This document shows positions 7,484 through 16,032 of a stretch of 64,000 nucleotides of DNA, in pieces. The stretch lies in the NCBI RefSeq assembly GCF_029892045.1, contig NZ_CP120368.1, positions 2,850,001 through 2,914,000 on the forward strand, written 5' to 3'. Position numbers and translations under genes: made by a program. This DNA is from Sinorhizobium numidicum (lineage in GTDB: Bacteria; Pseudomonadota; Alphaproteobacteria; Rhizobiales; Rhizobiaceae). The notes beneath the pieces are model-generated. The model made no database searches. It worked only from the letters and a program-made list of their open reading frames with translations, and was not told the DNA's origin. How positions within the stretch are numbered: the first letter of the stretch is position 1; the number at the start of each line of letters is the position of its first letter.

Positions 7484-7936
7484 ATGAGACGGAATATTAT
7501 TGCAAGCGCGCTGCTCTCGGCGGCGCTAGTTAGTAGCTGTGCCACAACGAGCGAAATGCCGCTCGCGCAGAACATGGTGAGGCTTGACACGAACGCTAGT
7601 GGCTTGATTTTCACCAGTGCAGCCGGTGCGATCACCATGAAGAAAGCCGCGGAAGCGACCCTGAAGCGTGGCTACAGCCATTTCAGGCTTGAACAGGCTC
7701 AAATGGCACAGGGTTCCCGGTTCGTGGGTATGAACACCTATGGAAGCGGGACCGCGCAAGCGAGCGTCTACGGCAACACGGCTTACGGAAGCTATAGCGG
7801 CTCGTCGTTCAGCACGCCCATGTATGCGCCGACCGCGCAAATAGGCGTCACGGTCGTCATGTTTCACGCGAACGAAGCTGGTGCCCGTGGCGCATTCGAT
7901 GCCGCGGACGTGCTGGCGAAGAAGGGCAAAGTCTAA
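7484..7936 (+). CDS. Lipoprotein of unknown function
   Basis: The 150-residue product has a lipoprotein signal (LLSAALVSSC, lipid-modified Cys near residue 19). The following part contains KKAAEATLKRGYSHFRLEQA, which resembles the CC0125/CC1285 family of alphaproteobacterial lipoproteins, in which a similar stretch recurs. The middle is rich in Gly, Ser and Tyr. GGGGGC precedes the ATG. Likely anchored in the envelope. Function unknown. Confidence 0.7.
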   Translation: MRRNIIASALLSAALVSSCATTSEMPLAQNMVRLDTNASGLIFTSAAGAITMKKAAEATLKRGYSHFRLEQAQMAQGSRFVGMNTYGSGTAQASVYGNTAYGSYSGSSFSTPMYAPTAQIGVTVVMFHANEAGARGAFDAADVLAKKGKV

Positions 7937-7958
7937 AAGCCTTCCGTCCCTTCCAAAC

Positions 7959-7992
7959 GCCGAACGCTTTGCATCGATGGAAGGCGTTCGGC
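7959..7992 (+). terminator. Terminator candidate after the lipoprotein gene
   Basis: GCCGAACGC and GCGTTCGGC arms with a 16-nt loop lie 23 bases after the stop. No strong T-run follows, so confidence is moderate. Confidence 0.4.
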
Positions 7993-8182
7993 AAACTTAA
8001 CCTTACGAACTTTCTATGCAGTCCCGTCGAAGGCGACAAATTGCAAGCAATGTCATGGTCGGAAGTGCTTTTTTCTGATGGGACCGTCGGCGATGCTCTC
8101 ACTCGGTTTGCGCATGAATAGGCATTTGTTGAGAGACGGGTCTCACTGGTTAGAAATTAGAGTTTGATGACGGGGCTTTAGC

Positions 8183-9103
8183 ATGGTGCATGGACGCAGC
8201 GTTCGCCTTTATCTGGTCGATGGGTCGCCCACAGGGATCATAACCGCAGAAATAATGAACTGGACAGGGCATGTTCTTGTCACCCCACGTTCCCGCCTCG
8301 CCGAAGCCTTGCAAAGAGGTGAGGCAACACGGACCGGCGTATACTTTCTTGTTGGGGATGACCCTGAACAACCGAGCAAGTCGCGTGTTTACATCGGAGA
8401 AGGCGACAGCGTCGTGGATCGCATAAAATCGCATTCCAAAGACAGCCAGAAGGATTTTTGGACCCGCGCTTGTCTCGTCACTTCGAAAGATACGAACCTG
8501 ACAAAGGCACATGTTCGCTATCTCGAAAACCGGTTTGTTGAACTTACAAAGTTGGCGGACCGGGCGAATGTCGCCAACGGCAATGAACCGGCGCGCAAGA
8601 GCCTACCTGAGAGCGACGTTGCGGATATGGAGTTCTTCATCGATCAGGTGCAGGTGATTTTGCCGGTTGTCGGCTTCGATTTCCTGCGACCGAAGGCACA
8701 TGCGCAGATTGCAAATACTATTGATGAATCGCCAGCAGGTACGGGAATTCGACTCGATCTCGTTATGACGAGCGGAAAGTATGGGTATGAAGCAAGAGCT
8801 ATCGAGTTGGATGGCGAAATCACGGTTCTGGCTGGATCGCGGGGAACGACTGAGAGTTTTGCGACGAATATCTATGCCTCATTACGACAACAGCTGATAA
8901 ATGACGGGCGTTTGGTTCATACGGACGATCCTAACTTTGTCGAGTTCTCGGAGGACGTGACGTTTGCAAGCCCCAGTGCGGCGGCGGCTGTGATCAAAAA
9001 TCGAAACACCAATGGTCGCACCGCGTGGCGTTTGGTGGGAGCAGGTCAGAGCCTGAAAGAATGGCAGGACAGCCAACTTGGAATTCCGAGCGGCGACAAC
9101 TGA
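8183..9103 (+). CDS. GIY-YIG nuclease with C-terminal DUF4357
   Basis: The 306-residue protein carries a GIY-YIG nuclease core. GVYFL is at residues 52-56, VYIGEG at 69-74, Arg80 lies in VVDRIKSH, and Glu115 in RYLENRF fits the catalytic glutamate. The C-terminal part (about 240-300; FASPSAAAAVI to WRLVG and LKEWQ) matches DUF4357, a domain often found fused to GIY-YIG or restriction-type proteins. GGGG precedes the ATG. An HNH nuclease gene follows 72 bases later on the same strand, suggesting a two-nuclease operon with a possible role in defence against foreign DNA. Function is inferred. Confidence 0.85.
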   Translation: MVHGRSVRLYLVDGSPTGIITAEIMNWTGHVLVTPRSRLAEALQRGEATRTGVYFLVGDDPEQPSKSRVYIGEGDSVVDRIKSHSKDSQKDFWTRACLVTSKDTNLTKAHVRYLENRFVELTKLADRANVANGNEPARKSLPESDVADMEFFIDQVQVILPVVGFDFLRPKAHAQIANTIDESPAGTGIRLDLVMTSGKYGYEARAIELDGEITVLAGSRGTTESFATNIYASLRQQLINDGRLVHTDDPNFVEFSEDVTFASPSAAAAVIKNRNTNGRTAWRLVGAGQSLKEWQDSQLGIPSGDN

Positions 9104-9175
9104 TCCTTGTTGCCCGCGAGAGGAACAGCGCGCACCAGCAGATCAAGTGATGATGAACAAACGGGGAGAGGCGAG

Positions 9176-9886
9176 GTGCCGATAACGAAAGGGGCAGGAA
9201 ACCCGGATTGGACATGGGATGAGACACTCCTAGCGCTGGACCTGCTTTATCGCCACGGAGCGCCCATCGATCGCAACCATTCGGACGTCCGCGACCTGTC
9301 AAATGCCCTCAGGGCGGCGGAAATCCATCCAAAAGACAAACGGAAGGACAACTTCCGGAATCCGGACGGGGTGGCGCTAAAATTACAGAACCTCCAATCC
9401 GCCATCGATCCTGCCCGCGGTCTGTCGTCATCAAAAAGGGACCGAGAGATTGTGGCAGAGTTTCCTCTGTCGAGAAAGCACGAGCTAGCCAACATCGCGG
9501 CGGCAGTCTTGCGCGAATTATCGGTTGAACCGCAGCCCAATGAAGTACCTGAGGACGAGATTTTCGTTGAAGGTTACGTCATTACCGCTTCACACCGAAG
9601 TCGTGATCGGCGCCTCCGCAGACGGCTTCTCGACAAACGTGGTGACGAGAGGCTCGTATGTGAAGTGTGTGACTTCTCCCCACCCTCGCTCCCCAGGGCC
9701 CTACGCGAGAGCTTTTTTGAGGCGCATCATGTCGTGCCGCTGGCAGATGCGGTTGGACAAGTATCAACCCGCCTAAGTGATATGGTTCTGTTGTGCGCTG
9801 GATGCCACAGGTTCGTCCATAAGCTCATATCGAGCCAAAGGAGGTGGGTGAGTATTCAGGAAGCCCGGTCCGTACTCGCGACATAG
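9176..9886 (+). CDS. HNH endonuclease, McrA-like
   Basis: The start is taken as GTG 9176 because GGGGAGAGG lies just before it; the frame is open further upstream from TTG 9107. The 236-residue product has an N-terminal domain (NPDWTWDETLLALDLL, then a segment rich in FRNPDGVALKLQNLQ) seen in McrA-type modification-dependent endonucleases. The C-terminal HNH fold contains CEVCDF, FEAHHVVPL and LLCAGCHRFVHK, so both zinc Cys pairs and the catalytic His are present. McrA proteins cut modified DNA. Pairing with the upstream GIY-YIG gene suggests a restriction-like module. Confidence 0.8.
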   Translation: MPITKGAGNPDWTWDETLLALDLLYRHGAPIDRNHSDVRDLSNALRAAEIHPKDKRKDNFRNPDGVALKLQNLQSAIDPARGLSSSKRDREIVAEFPLSRKHELANIAAAVLRELSVEPQPNEVPEDEIFVEGYVITASHRSRDRRLRRRLLDKRGDERLVCEVCDFSPPSLPRALRESFFEAHHVVPLADAVGQVSTRLSDMVLLCAGCHRFVHKLISSQRRWVSIQEARSVLAT

Positions 9887-10077
9887 AGCCCTCGGAACCC
9901 GCTACTTTACTCGGATCGATGCAGATTGAGACGCGCTCCCCTTGGCTCCGAACAGCAGGGGCGGTGGTTCTTCCTGAGACCGGGGTTTCCTTTGGACAGG
10001 GTCTGTAAGCTTCTTGCTCGTCTGGTTGTGCAGCCTTAGCGTGCCATCTTCGGTTATGGGCGGGGAACTTCAGGCGG

Positions 10078-10835
10078 ATGGCATTCAGAGAGACTTGGAA
10101 GAGCGTAAACTGGCTTTGGGTGGCGGGTGTTATCACACTTGCCTACGCCGCTTGGGTTATTTGGGTTTTGGGCTGGGAGCGCATTCGCGGCTTTTTTCAA
10201 AACGCGGACACCCAATTGAATGCAGTCGGCGATTTCTTGGCAGGCACGTTTGCGCCTGTCGCACTGATCTGGCTTTGCGCGGCGGTTTTCACCCAACGGC
10301 AGGAGTTGAACGATACCCGCGACCAGTTCGCCGAAAGCAAGCGGGTGACGGATGAACAACTAAAGGTCATCCACAGCCAAAATGCGTTTTGTCACTCCAG
10401 CACAATCAGGCAGTCGAGAACGCCAAGCAGGCTTACACACTAAGTCTATTTGATAAGCGCTACCAGATTTATGAGAAGTTCAAGCGGTTTGGCGAAGCCC
10501 ACGAGCGCAAAGACTACGATGGGGAATCCTATTTGGAGATGACCCATCTCGCGCACGAAGCAGCGTTTGTGTTTGATCGGTCAATCGAGGACTGGCTTCA
10601 TGAGATTGCACAGCAGATTCATGACTATAACGACTTCATGGCAGACAACCCATTATCGAGGGAATCGGACATCTTCGGCAACGAAGTGGTAGTGGACGAC
10701 GCCCACAATGCGCAACTTAAAAGGCAATACGGCAGCTATAAGGCTTGGATCAGGGAGCAATTCCTCCCGATGGAGAGTAACCACAAGTTTTGGCACTTCA
10801 TGTATGTGAGTGACCGACCTTTCATGGACGGGTGA
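10078..10835 (+). pseudogene. Membrane protein gene broken by a frameshift
   Basis: Two overlapping open frames (10078-10443 and 10389-10835) look like one gene. The first has two membrane helices (LWVAGVITLAYAAWVIWVLG and a second near VALIWLCAAVF), then a coiled segment ending VTDEQLKVIHSQN. The second continues in style with SLQHNQAVENAKQAY and FDKRYQIYEKF. Adding one T to the T-run at 10387-10390 would join them into about 253 residues. Similar two-helix plus cytoplasmic domain proteins occur near defence genes, but I know no function. It may be a true pseudogene or a sequencing error. Confidence 0.65.
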
Positions 10836-10888
10836 CAGGCTCGTCATAGGTTACGAATTCACAGAGACCCCGGCTCAGTCCGGAGCTT

Positions 10889-11377
10889 TTATTGCTGGAC
10901 CAGCGGATAACGTTCACTCAGCTCTTGTACAATCAGGAGCGGCGACAGCGTGAGCACTTCGACAGGATAAAGACCAGCTTGGTTGTCTGGTTCGACCTTC
11001 AAGTCGAAATCCCAATAGTGCTTGATTGCCTCTTCATAGGTCTTCCCGCGTAGCGGCGGAATGCACATGATGAAGCCCTGATGATACGGGATCGTCTCAC
11101 TATCAAAGCGCACCTCATAGAGCCGATCCTTCGGGCAGGAGGTCCGCCTATACCACAAAGCGTCTTCGATGTTTTGACAGACAAAGCAGCACTCCAAGCG
11201 CGACGGCTTGTTCGGATAATGCTGGGCTCGGTAAACCTCCATATCCCGCTCACGCTCGTAGTGCTTGTGCTTCTCACCCACTTCTCTGAGGATTCGCCCC
11301 CAGTTTCCCGGTTCGATCATTTCTCCGGGTTTGAACTCGTAGTGGTTCACCCAAAAGCCTCGTGTTCGCAAAAGCAA
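10889..11377 (-). CDS. Hypothetical protein, possibly DUF2441 family
   Basis: The protein of about 162 residues starts at TTG 11377, with GGGGGTAAG just upstream and a stop codon directly before. A GTG ten codons later is an alternative start. The segments YEFKPGEMIEPGNWGR and PNKPSRLECCFVCQN resemble DUF2441, a family without known function, but I am not certain. No signal peptide or membrane segment is visible. It is the last gene of the accessory region. Confidence 0.6.
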   Translation of the reverse strand: MLLRTRGFWVNHYEFKPGEMIEPGNWGRILREVGEKHKHYERERDMEVYRAQHYPNKPSRLECCFVCQNIEDALWYRRTSCPKDRLYEVRFDSETIPYHQGFIMCIPPLRGKTYEEAIKHYWDFDLKVEPDNQAGLYPVEVLTLSPLLIVQELSERYPLVQQ

Positions 11378-11422
11378 TACTTACCCCCACGCATCTTTTC
11401 ACCCCGCCGAATAAGACAGGGA

Positions 11423-11445
11423 GTGTGAACTTTCGTGTGAACTTT
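11423..11445. repeat. Short tandem repeat at the island/core junction
   Basis: GTGTGAACTTT occurs at 11423-11433 and again at 11435-11445. It lies between the last accessory gene and the core dipeptidase gene, and may mark the integration point. Confidence 0.4.
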
Positions 11446-11471
11446 TGGGTTGCAAGAAGTCTAAAAGCCAG

Positions 11472-12527
11472 CTATTTCAAGGGCTTCCAAGCCTGATCAA
11501 GGACTCTCAGCCAGTTCTCCCGGCATATTTTTGCCAGTTCGGCGTCACCATATCCGGCGTCCCTCAGCGCGGCAACGAGCTTCTGATTGCCCGCAGCGTC
11601 GGCGATTTCTTCCGGGATCGTCGCACCGTCGAAATCCGATCCGAGGGCGACACAATCGATGCCCATCCGCTCCACCATGTAGTCGACGTGGCGCACCATG
11701 TCGGAAAGCGGCGTCGCCGCATTCTCCTGCCCGTCGGCGCGCAGCATGGTCGTGGCGTAGTTGAGGCCGACAAGCCCGCCGCTCTCTCGAACGGCGTCAA
11801 GCTGCCTGTCGGTGAGATTGCGCGCAACAGGCGTCAGCGCATGCACGTTGGAATGGCTGGCGACGAGCGGCTGATCGGTCGTCCTCGCCACATCCCAGAA
11901 ACCCTTTTCGGTAATATGGGCGAGATCGATGAGGATCCCGAGCCGGTTGCAGGCCCTGACGAGCTCGAATCCGGCCTCGGTCAGGCCGGCGCCCGTATCC
12001 GGCGACATCGGGTACGCAAAGGGCACGCCGTGACCGAACACATTGTGGCGGCTCCATACGGGTCCCAGCGAGCGAAGCCCCGCGGCATAGAAGGTTTCAA
12101 GCGCCGTAAGCTCGGGTCCGATCGCCTCGCAGCCTTCCATATGCAGCACCGAGGCAAAGATGCCGTCCGAGATCGCCGCGCGAATTTCTGCAGTCGAACG
12201 GCAGAGGCGCCAGGCGCCCGCGCGGTCGAGCTTTATCGCGATATCGGCGAGTTCCATCGCGGTGGCGAGCGACGGCAGGTGGTCGAGGGGCACCGACAAG
12301 GGCGTGCGATAATGGCCGTTGCCGTCCGGCGTTTTCAGCGCCAGCTCCCCCGAGGGGACATAGATCGCCGATAGCCCGCCGGCGAGACCGCCCGCTTTGG
12401 CGCGCGGGGCATCGATGTGGCCCTTTTCAATTCCGCCACTGAACTCCGCGACCGGATCGCCACCGCTGCGCGCTCGCTGCCAGAGGCGCAAAAGCACGTC
12501 GTTATGGCCGTCGAATACCGCCTGCAT
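11472..12527 (-). CDS. Membrane dipeptidase-like (peptidase M19)
   Basis: The protein of 351 residues matches renal dipeptidase (M19) in length and motifs. FDGHNDVL at residues 4-11 supplies the first metal-binding His and Asp. HMEGCEAIG supplies the bridging Glu. LIDLAHITEKGFWDV and LVASHSNVHAL supply further His ligands, and CVALGSDFDG carries the late Asp. These zinc enzymes cleave dipeptides, including some D-amino acid ones. There is no signal peptide, so a cytoplasmic site is likely. GAGGAA precedes the ATG at 12527. It is the first core gene after the accessory region. Confidence 0.9.
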   Translation of the reverse strand: MQAVFDGHNDVLLRLWQRARSGGDPVAEFSGGIEKGHIDAPRAKAGGLAGGLSAIYVPSGELALKTPDGNGHYRTPLSVPLDHLPSLATAMELADIAIKLDRAGAWRLCRSTAEIRAAISDGIFASVLHMEGCEAIGPELTALETFYAAGLRSLGPVWSRHNVFGHGVPFAYPMSPDTGAGLTEAGFELVRACNRLGILIDLAHITEKGFWDVARTTDQPLVASHSNVHALTPVARNLTDRQLDAVRESGGLVGLNYATTMLRADGQENAATPLSDMVRHVDYMVERMGIDCVALGSDFDGATIPEEIADAAGNQKLVAALRDAGYGDAELAKICRENWLRVLDQAWKPLK

Positions 12528-12838
12528 TTTCGAAAATTCCTCGTTATATCAGGGAGATCGAATGGATCGTCGCGATGCCGCATCGGGAAAAGCACAACGG
12601 CGATGCTATTGAAAGGCATCGGCCATTTCAATGAATTTCCGGGGAGCTTCAACCGCGCGCGCTGTAGCGAAATGTTGCAGAAAAGTCGCAATCGGCCAGC
12701 GAGCGGCAGTCGGGCAATAGGCGAACTGCCATCTGTAAGGTGTCCAGACGCGCAAAATCTGCCATTGCTCTCGCCCACGCCAGCCTCCTTCCGATCGCGG
12801 TCATGAGGACCGCCGAGGCTGCACCAGGAGAATTTGGG
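12528..12838. other. Divergent intergenic region, no clear feature
   Basis: The 311 bases between the dipeptidase and the hydrolase lipoprotein must hold both promoters. A 16-codon frame at 12562-12612 with GGGAG upstream is too short to support as a gene. I see no other structure. Confidence 0.4.
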
Positions 12839-14098
12839 TTGCTGTCGATACGCAACACGCGCGTGGGAATACGGCTGAGCCGCGCATTGCTCGGTCTTGG
12901 GTTGTTCTTAGCTCTGGCCGGCTGCGGCGGCCGCCCGGTCGGCGTCCTGGTGCCCTCCGGTTCCGCTCCCGGCGCGTCGCAGATCGATCTGCTGGTGGCG
13001 ACCACCCGTGCTTCATCCGACGATCCCGGCATCCTCTTCACCGGTGAGCGCGCCCCAGAGCTCTCGCTGACCGAAATCGTCGTTTCCATTCCGCCGGACA
13101 AGAACCGTCAGGTGGGTCAGGTCCAATGGCCGAAGAGATTGCCGGCCGATCCGACCCGCGATTTTTCCACTGTCAGCGTCAATCCGCTGGAGCCCGGTCC
13201 GGAAGCGCAAGGCTGGCTGAAGGCGCATCTGCCAAAGAACCGCCGCGTGCTGATCTTCGTTCATGGCTTCAACAACCGGTTCGAGGATGCCGTATATCGC
13301 TACGCACAGATCGTCCACGACTCAGGCACCGACGTCGCCCCCGTCATCTTCACCTGGCCGTCGCGGGCAAGCATCTTCGACTACAACTACGACAAGGAAA
13401 GCACCAACTATTCGCGCGATGCCCTCGAAGAGCTGCTGCAGCGCGCTTCCCGCGATCCCTCGGTCGGCGAGGTCACGGTGATGGCGCATTCAATGGGTTC
13501 GTGGCTGACGGTCGAAGCCCTGCGGCAGATGGCAATCCGCGATGGCCGCATTGCCGGGAAGATCACCGACGTGATCCTCGCCTCGCCAGATCTTGACGTC
13601 GATGTCTTTGCCAAGCAGTTGGAGGCGATGGGCAAGTCGCGGCCCAAGTTCACGCTTTTCGTTTCCCGCGACGACCGGGCGCTGACGATCTCCCGGCGGA
13701 TCTCCGGCAACATCGACAGGCTCGGACAAATCGATCCATCCGTGGAACCTTATAAGAGCCAGCTCGAGAAGGCAGGCATCACCGTGCTCGACCTGACGGC
13801 GCTCAAGGGCGGGGACAGGCTCAACCACGGCAAGTTCGCCGAAAGTCCCGAAGTGGTGCGGCTCCTCGGCAATCGTCTTATTGCGGGGCAGACCGTGACG
13901 GATTCGGATGTCGGCCTTGGCGAACGCGTCGGAGCGGTTGCGCTCGGCACCGCCCAGACCGTCGGCAGTGCCGCGAGCGTCGCGGTCTCGACGCCGATCA
14001 TGATCTTCGATCCGCGCACGCGCGAGAACTATGACGACCAGGTTCGCCGTCTCGGCCAGTCGATGGAAAACACGGTCGGCTCGGCCGTTACGCCATGA
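12839..14098 (+). CDS. Alpha/beta-hydrolase lipoprotein (DUF900 family)
   Basis: I chose TTG 12839, with AGGAG eight bases upstream. It gives a perfect lipoprotein signal (LGLGLFLALAGC). ATG codons at 12740 and 12803 would add a non-hydrophobic leader. The alpha/beta-hydrolase domain has RVLIFVHGFNN (oxyanion loop) and VTVMAHSMGSW (nucleophile elbow GHSMG-like, Ser), then an Asp region (ASPDLDVDVF) and a His near RLNHGKF. This is the DUF900/COG4782 esterase-like family. It is probably tethered to the envelope. Substrate unknown. Confidence 0.85.
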   Translation: MLSIRNTRVGIRLSRALLGLGLFLALAGCGGRPVGVLVPSGSAPGASQIDLLVATTRASSDDPGILFTGERAPELSLTEIVVSIPPDKNRQVGQVQWPKRLPADPTRDFSTVSVNPLEPGPEAQGWLKAHLPKNRRVLIFVHGFNNRFEDAVYRYAQIVHDSGTDVAPVIFTWPSRASIFDYNYDKESTNYSRDALEELLQRASRDPSVGEVTVMAHSMGSWLTVEALRQMAIRDGRIAGKITDVILASPDLDVDVFAKQLEAMGKSRPKFTLFVSRDDRALTISRRISGNIDRLGQIDPSVEPYKSQLEKAGITVLDLTALKGGDRLNHGKFAESPEVVRLLGNRLIAGQTVTDSDVGLGERVGAVALGTAQTVGSAASVAVSTPIMIFDPRTRENYDDQVRRLGQSMENTVGSAVTP

Positions 14099-14122
14099 AT
14101 TGCGTCGACGGCGTGCCGATCG

Positions 14123-14452
14123 CTAATGAAACGTGGACTTGGAGAAGAGGTTGAGAACCAGCACGCCGGTGATGATGAGCGCTAGCCCGAGGATGGCCGG
14201 CAGATCGAGCTTCTGGCCGAAGCCCAGATAACCGACGCACGAAATCAGCAGGATGCCGAGGCCGCTCCACAGCGCGTAAGCGATCCCAACGGGAATGTAG
14301 CGCAGCGTATAGGACAGGAAAAAGAAAGCGACGGCATAGCACAGCACCATGATCGCGGTCGGTGCCGGGCGCGTGAAATGCTGCGCCGCCTGCATGGCAG
14401 AGGTGCCGAGCACTTCGAAAACGATGGCGATCACCAGAACGGTGTAGAGCAT
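14123..14452 (-). CDS. Small multidrug resistance (SMR) family transporter
   Basis: The 109-residue protein has four membrane helices. Helix 1 contains the proton/drug-binding Glu in VFEVLGTSAM (Glu13). Helices 2-4 include the typical SMR segments IPVGIAYALWSGLG and ITGVLVLNL. ATG 14452 is chosen because longer forms add a non-membrane leader. SMR proteins act as dual-topology dimers that export cations or guanidinium-type compounds. The TetR gene on the same strand ends 85 bases upstream and is probably its regulator. Confidence 0.92.
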   Translation of the reverse strand: MLYTVLVIAIVFEVLGTSAMQAAQHFTRPAPTAIMVLCYAVAFFFLSYTLRYIPVGIAYALWSGLGILLISCVGYLGFGQKLDLPAILGLALIITGVLVLNLFSKSTFH

Positions 14453-14537
14453 GGCGGGGTTCAAGGGACGTCTCCGACTGGTGGTTACGACAAGAAATGT
14501 GCGATATGGGCGAAACCGCCCACGCTTCGCAGTCGCG

Positions 14538-15098
14538 CTATTGCAGTGAGAGCGCTTTGAGATTCCGAAACAGATTTGCCCGCGTCGAGGCGTCGATCTC
14601 ATGGCTTTGCAGCAGATCGGCAAGCCAAATGCCGTCGGCGGCAAACCGGGCGAGAAGGCAATTCGGCGAGGAGTCGGTCGCCGCGAACTCCGTCGCGCGG
14701 CGCGCCACCCAATCGCGCCAGCGCGCCTTGAGGTTCGGCTCCGCGAGCAGAGCAATCGTCAGCACCTGCCAGCCTTGCCTCTCCGCTTCCCCGTCGAGCG
14801 CGAAGCACACGGTAAGATAAGCGCGCGTAAAACGTCCCTTCTCGACATCATCGTCCGCCATCGCCGCCTCGATCGCCCTGTCGAAGCGCGCGACGAGCTC
14901 ATCGAAGAGGCCATCGAGCAAAGCCTGCTTGCTCGGAAAGTGATGAAGCAGCCCGCCTTTGCTGACGCCGGCCGCCTGCGACACCGCATCGAGCGTCATG
15001 CCGGCGATCCCCTGCTCCAGCGACAGGCGTGCCGCAACCTCCAGCAGTTGCTGGCGGACCTGTTCCGGCTGCTTCTTCCTGTGATAGGCGCTCGTCAT
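14538..15098 (-). CDS. TetR-family regulator of the SMR transporter
   Basis: The 186-residue protein starts at ATG 15098, with GAGGGT just before it. The N-terminal HTH reads GMTLDAVSQAAGVSKGGLLHHF, typical of TetR. The C-terminal ligand domain is variable. A perfect inverted repeat at 15113-15126 lies immediately upstream, so the protein probably represses its own operon, including the SMR gene. Confidence 0.9.
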   Translation of the reverse strand: MTSAYHRKKQPEQVRQQLLEVAARLSLEQGIAGMTLDAVSQAAGVSKGGLLHHFPSKQALLDGLFDELVARFDRAIEAAMADDDVEKGRFTRAYLTVCFALDGEAERQGWQVLTIALLAEPNLKARWRDWVARRATEFAATDSSPNCLLARFAADGIWLADLLQSHEIDASTRANLFRNLKALSLQ

Positions 15099-15112
15099 AC
15101 CCTCATAAAGAT

Positions 15113-15126
15113 ACCGTCTGGACGGT
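15113..15126. promoter_or_regulatory. TetR operator candidate
   Basis: ACCGTC, spacer TG, GACGGT: a perfect inverted repeat 15 bases upstream of the TetR start. Confidence 0.7.
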
Positions 15127-15244
15127 TTGTCAAGCGTTTTCGCCAACGGGACCGCTGCCGCGATGAAACGCCGCAAACCAAAATCGCGAAACTCATTGTG
15201 GTGACGGAGGCGGCGATATACGAAATTCCGCAAAGGAATGGCTC

Positions 15245-15637
15245 ATGACCGAAAGCGAAACGACGACGCTCTACGGGGCGATTGGTGGCGACGCCACGGT
15301 ACGCGCGCTAACGCGCCGCTTCTACGAACTGATGGACAGCCTGCAGGAAGCGGCCCGCTGCCGGGCCATTCATCCGCCGGACCTCTCAGGCAGCGAAGAG
15401 AAACTCTACGAATATCTGACCGGCTGGCTGGGCGGACCGCCGATCTATGTGGAAAAGCGCGGCCATCCGATGTTGCGCCGTCGGCACTTCGTCGCGGAAA
15501 TCGGCCCGGCCGAGCGCGACGAGTGGCTCATCTGCTTCACCCGTGCGCTCGAGGAAACGGTGTCTCACCAGAAATTGCGGGCAATCATCCTCGAGCCGAT
15601 CACGCGGCTCGCGCATCACATGCAGAACAAGGAATAG
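15245..15637 (+). CDS. Group II truncated haemoglobin
   Basis: The protein is 130 residues long. LYGAIGGDATVRALTRRFYELM opens the fold, YEYLTGWLGGPPIYV covers the E/F region, and GHPMLRRRH contains the likely proximal His. Trp in RDEWLICF fits the conserved G8 Trp of group II. These haem proteins bind oxygen or NO in the cytoplasm and often act in NO or peroxide detoxification. DUF423 follows five bases later. Confidence 0.9.
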   Translation: MTESETTTLYGAIGGDATVRALTRRFYELMDSLQEAARCRAIHPPDLSGSEEKLYEYLTGWLGGPPIYVEKRGHPMLRRRHFVAEIGPAERDEWLICFTRALEETVSHQKLRAIILEPITRLAHHMQNKE

Positions 15638-15642
15638 CAACG

Positions 15643-16032
15643 ATGGCGACCCGCGGACTGCGCTCGACCGTGCTCTTTGTTGCCGGACTGATGGGGCTCG
15701 CCGGCGTCGCCGCGGCCGCAGCCGCCTCGCACGGAGCGGACCCGCGGCTTCTCGGCGGAGCGTCCGCCATGTGCCTCGCCCATGCGCCGGCACTCGTCGC
15801 GCTCCATGCCGGATGGGCGCATTTCCGTACGGCCGCGGTCGCCGCCTTGTTGCTCGCCGTCGGCACCGCGCTCTTCGCGGCAGACCTCACCGCCCGCCAT
15901 GTGACCGGCGCCGGCCTTTTTTCGATGTCGGCGCCACTTGGCGGCCTAACCATGATGGCCGGCTGGCTTGCTGTCACGCTCGGTGCGTTCTTTCCCCGAG
16001 CGAAAACTCAGGCGCCTTCGACCACCGAATAA
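15643..16032 (+). CDS. DUF423 membrane protein
   Basis: The 129-residue protein has four predicted helices and the family features HGADPRLLGGASAMCLAHAP and the C-terminal GGLTMMAGWLAV. The start is ATG 15643, five bases after the haemoglobin stop, so the two are likely co-transcribed. Its 3' end overlaps the convergent gene at 16008-16322 by 25 bases. Function unknown. Confidence 0.85.
   Translation: MATRGLRSTVLFVAGLMGLAGVAAAAAASHGADPRLLGGASAMCLAHAPALVALHAGWAHFRTAAVAALLLAVGTALFAADLTARHVTGAGLFSMSAPLGGLTMMAGWLAVTLGAFFPRAKTQAPSTTE

Noticed and set aside
10381..10395. Programmed -1 frameshift in the membrane protein gene
   Set aside because: The codons around the T-run do not allow good re-pairing after slippage, so a plain indel is more likely.
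11445..12374. 309-codon plus-strand frame
   Set aside because: Antisense to the dipeptidase gene, whose motifs are clear; caused by high third-position GC.
12562..12612. 16-codon frame with a good ribosome site
   Set aside because: Too short, with no structure or context that suggests a leader peptide.
14601..15248. 215-codon plus-strand frame
   Set aside because: Antisense to the TetR gene.
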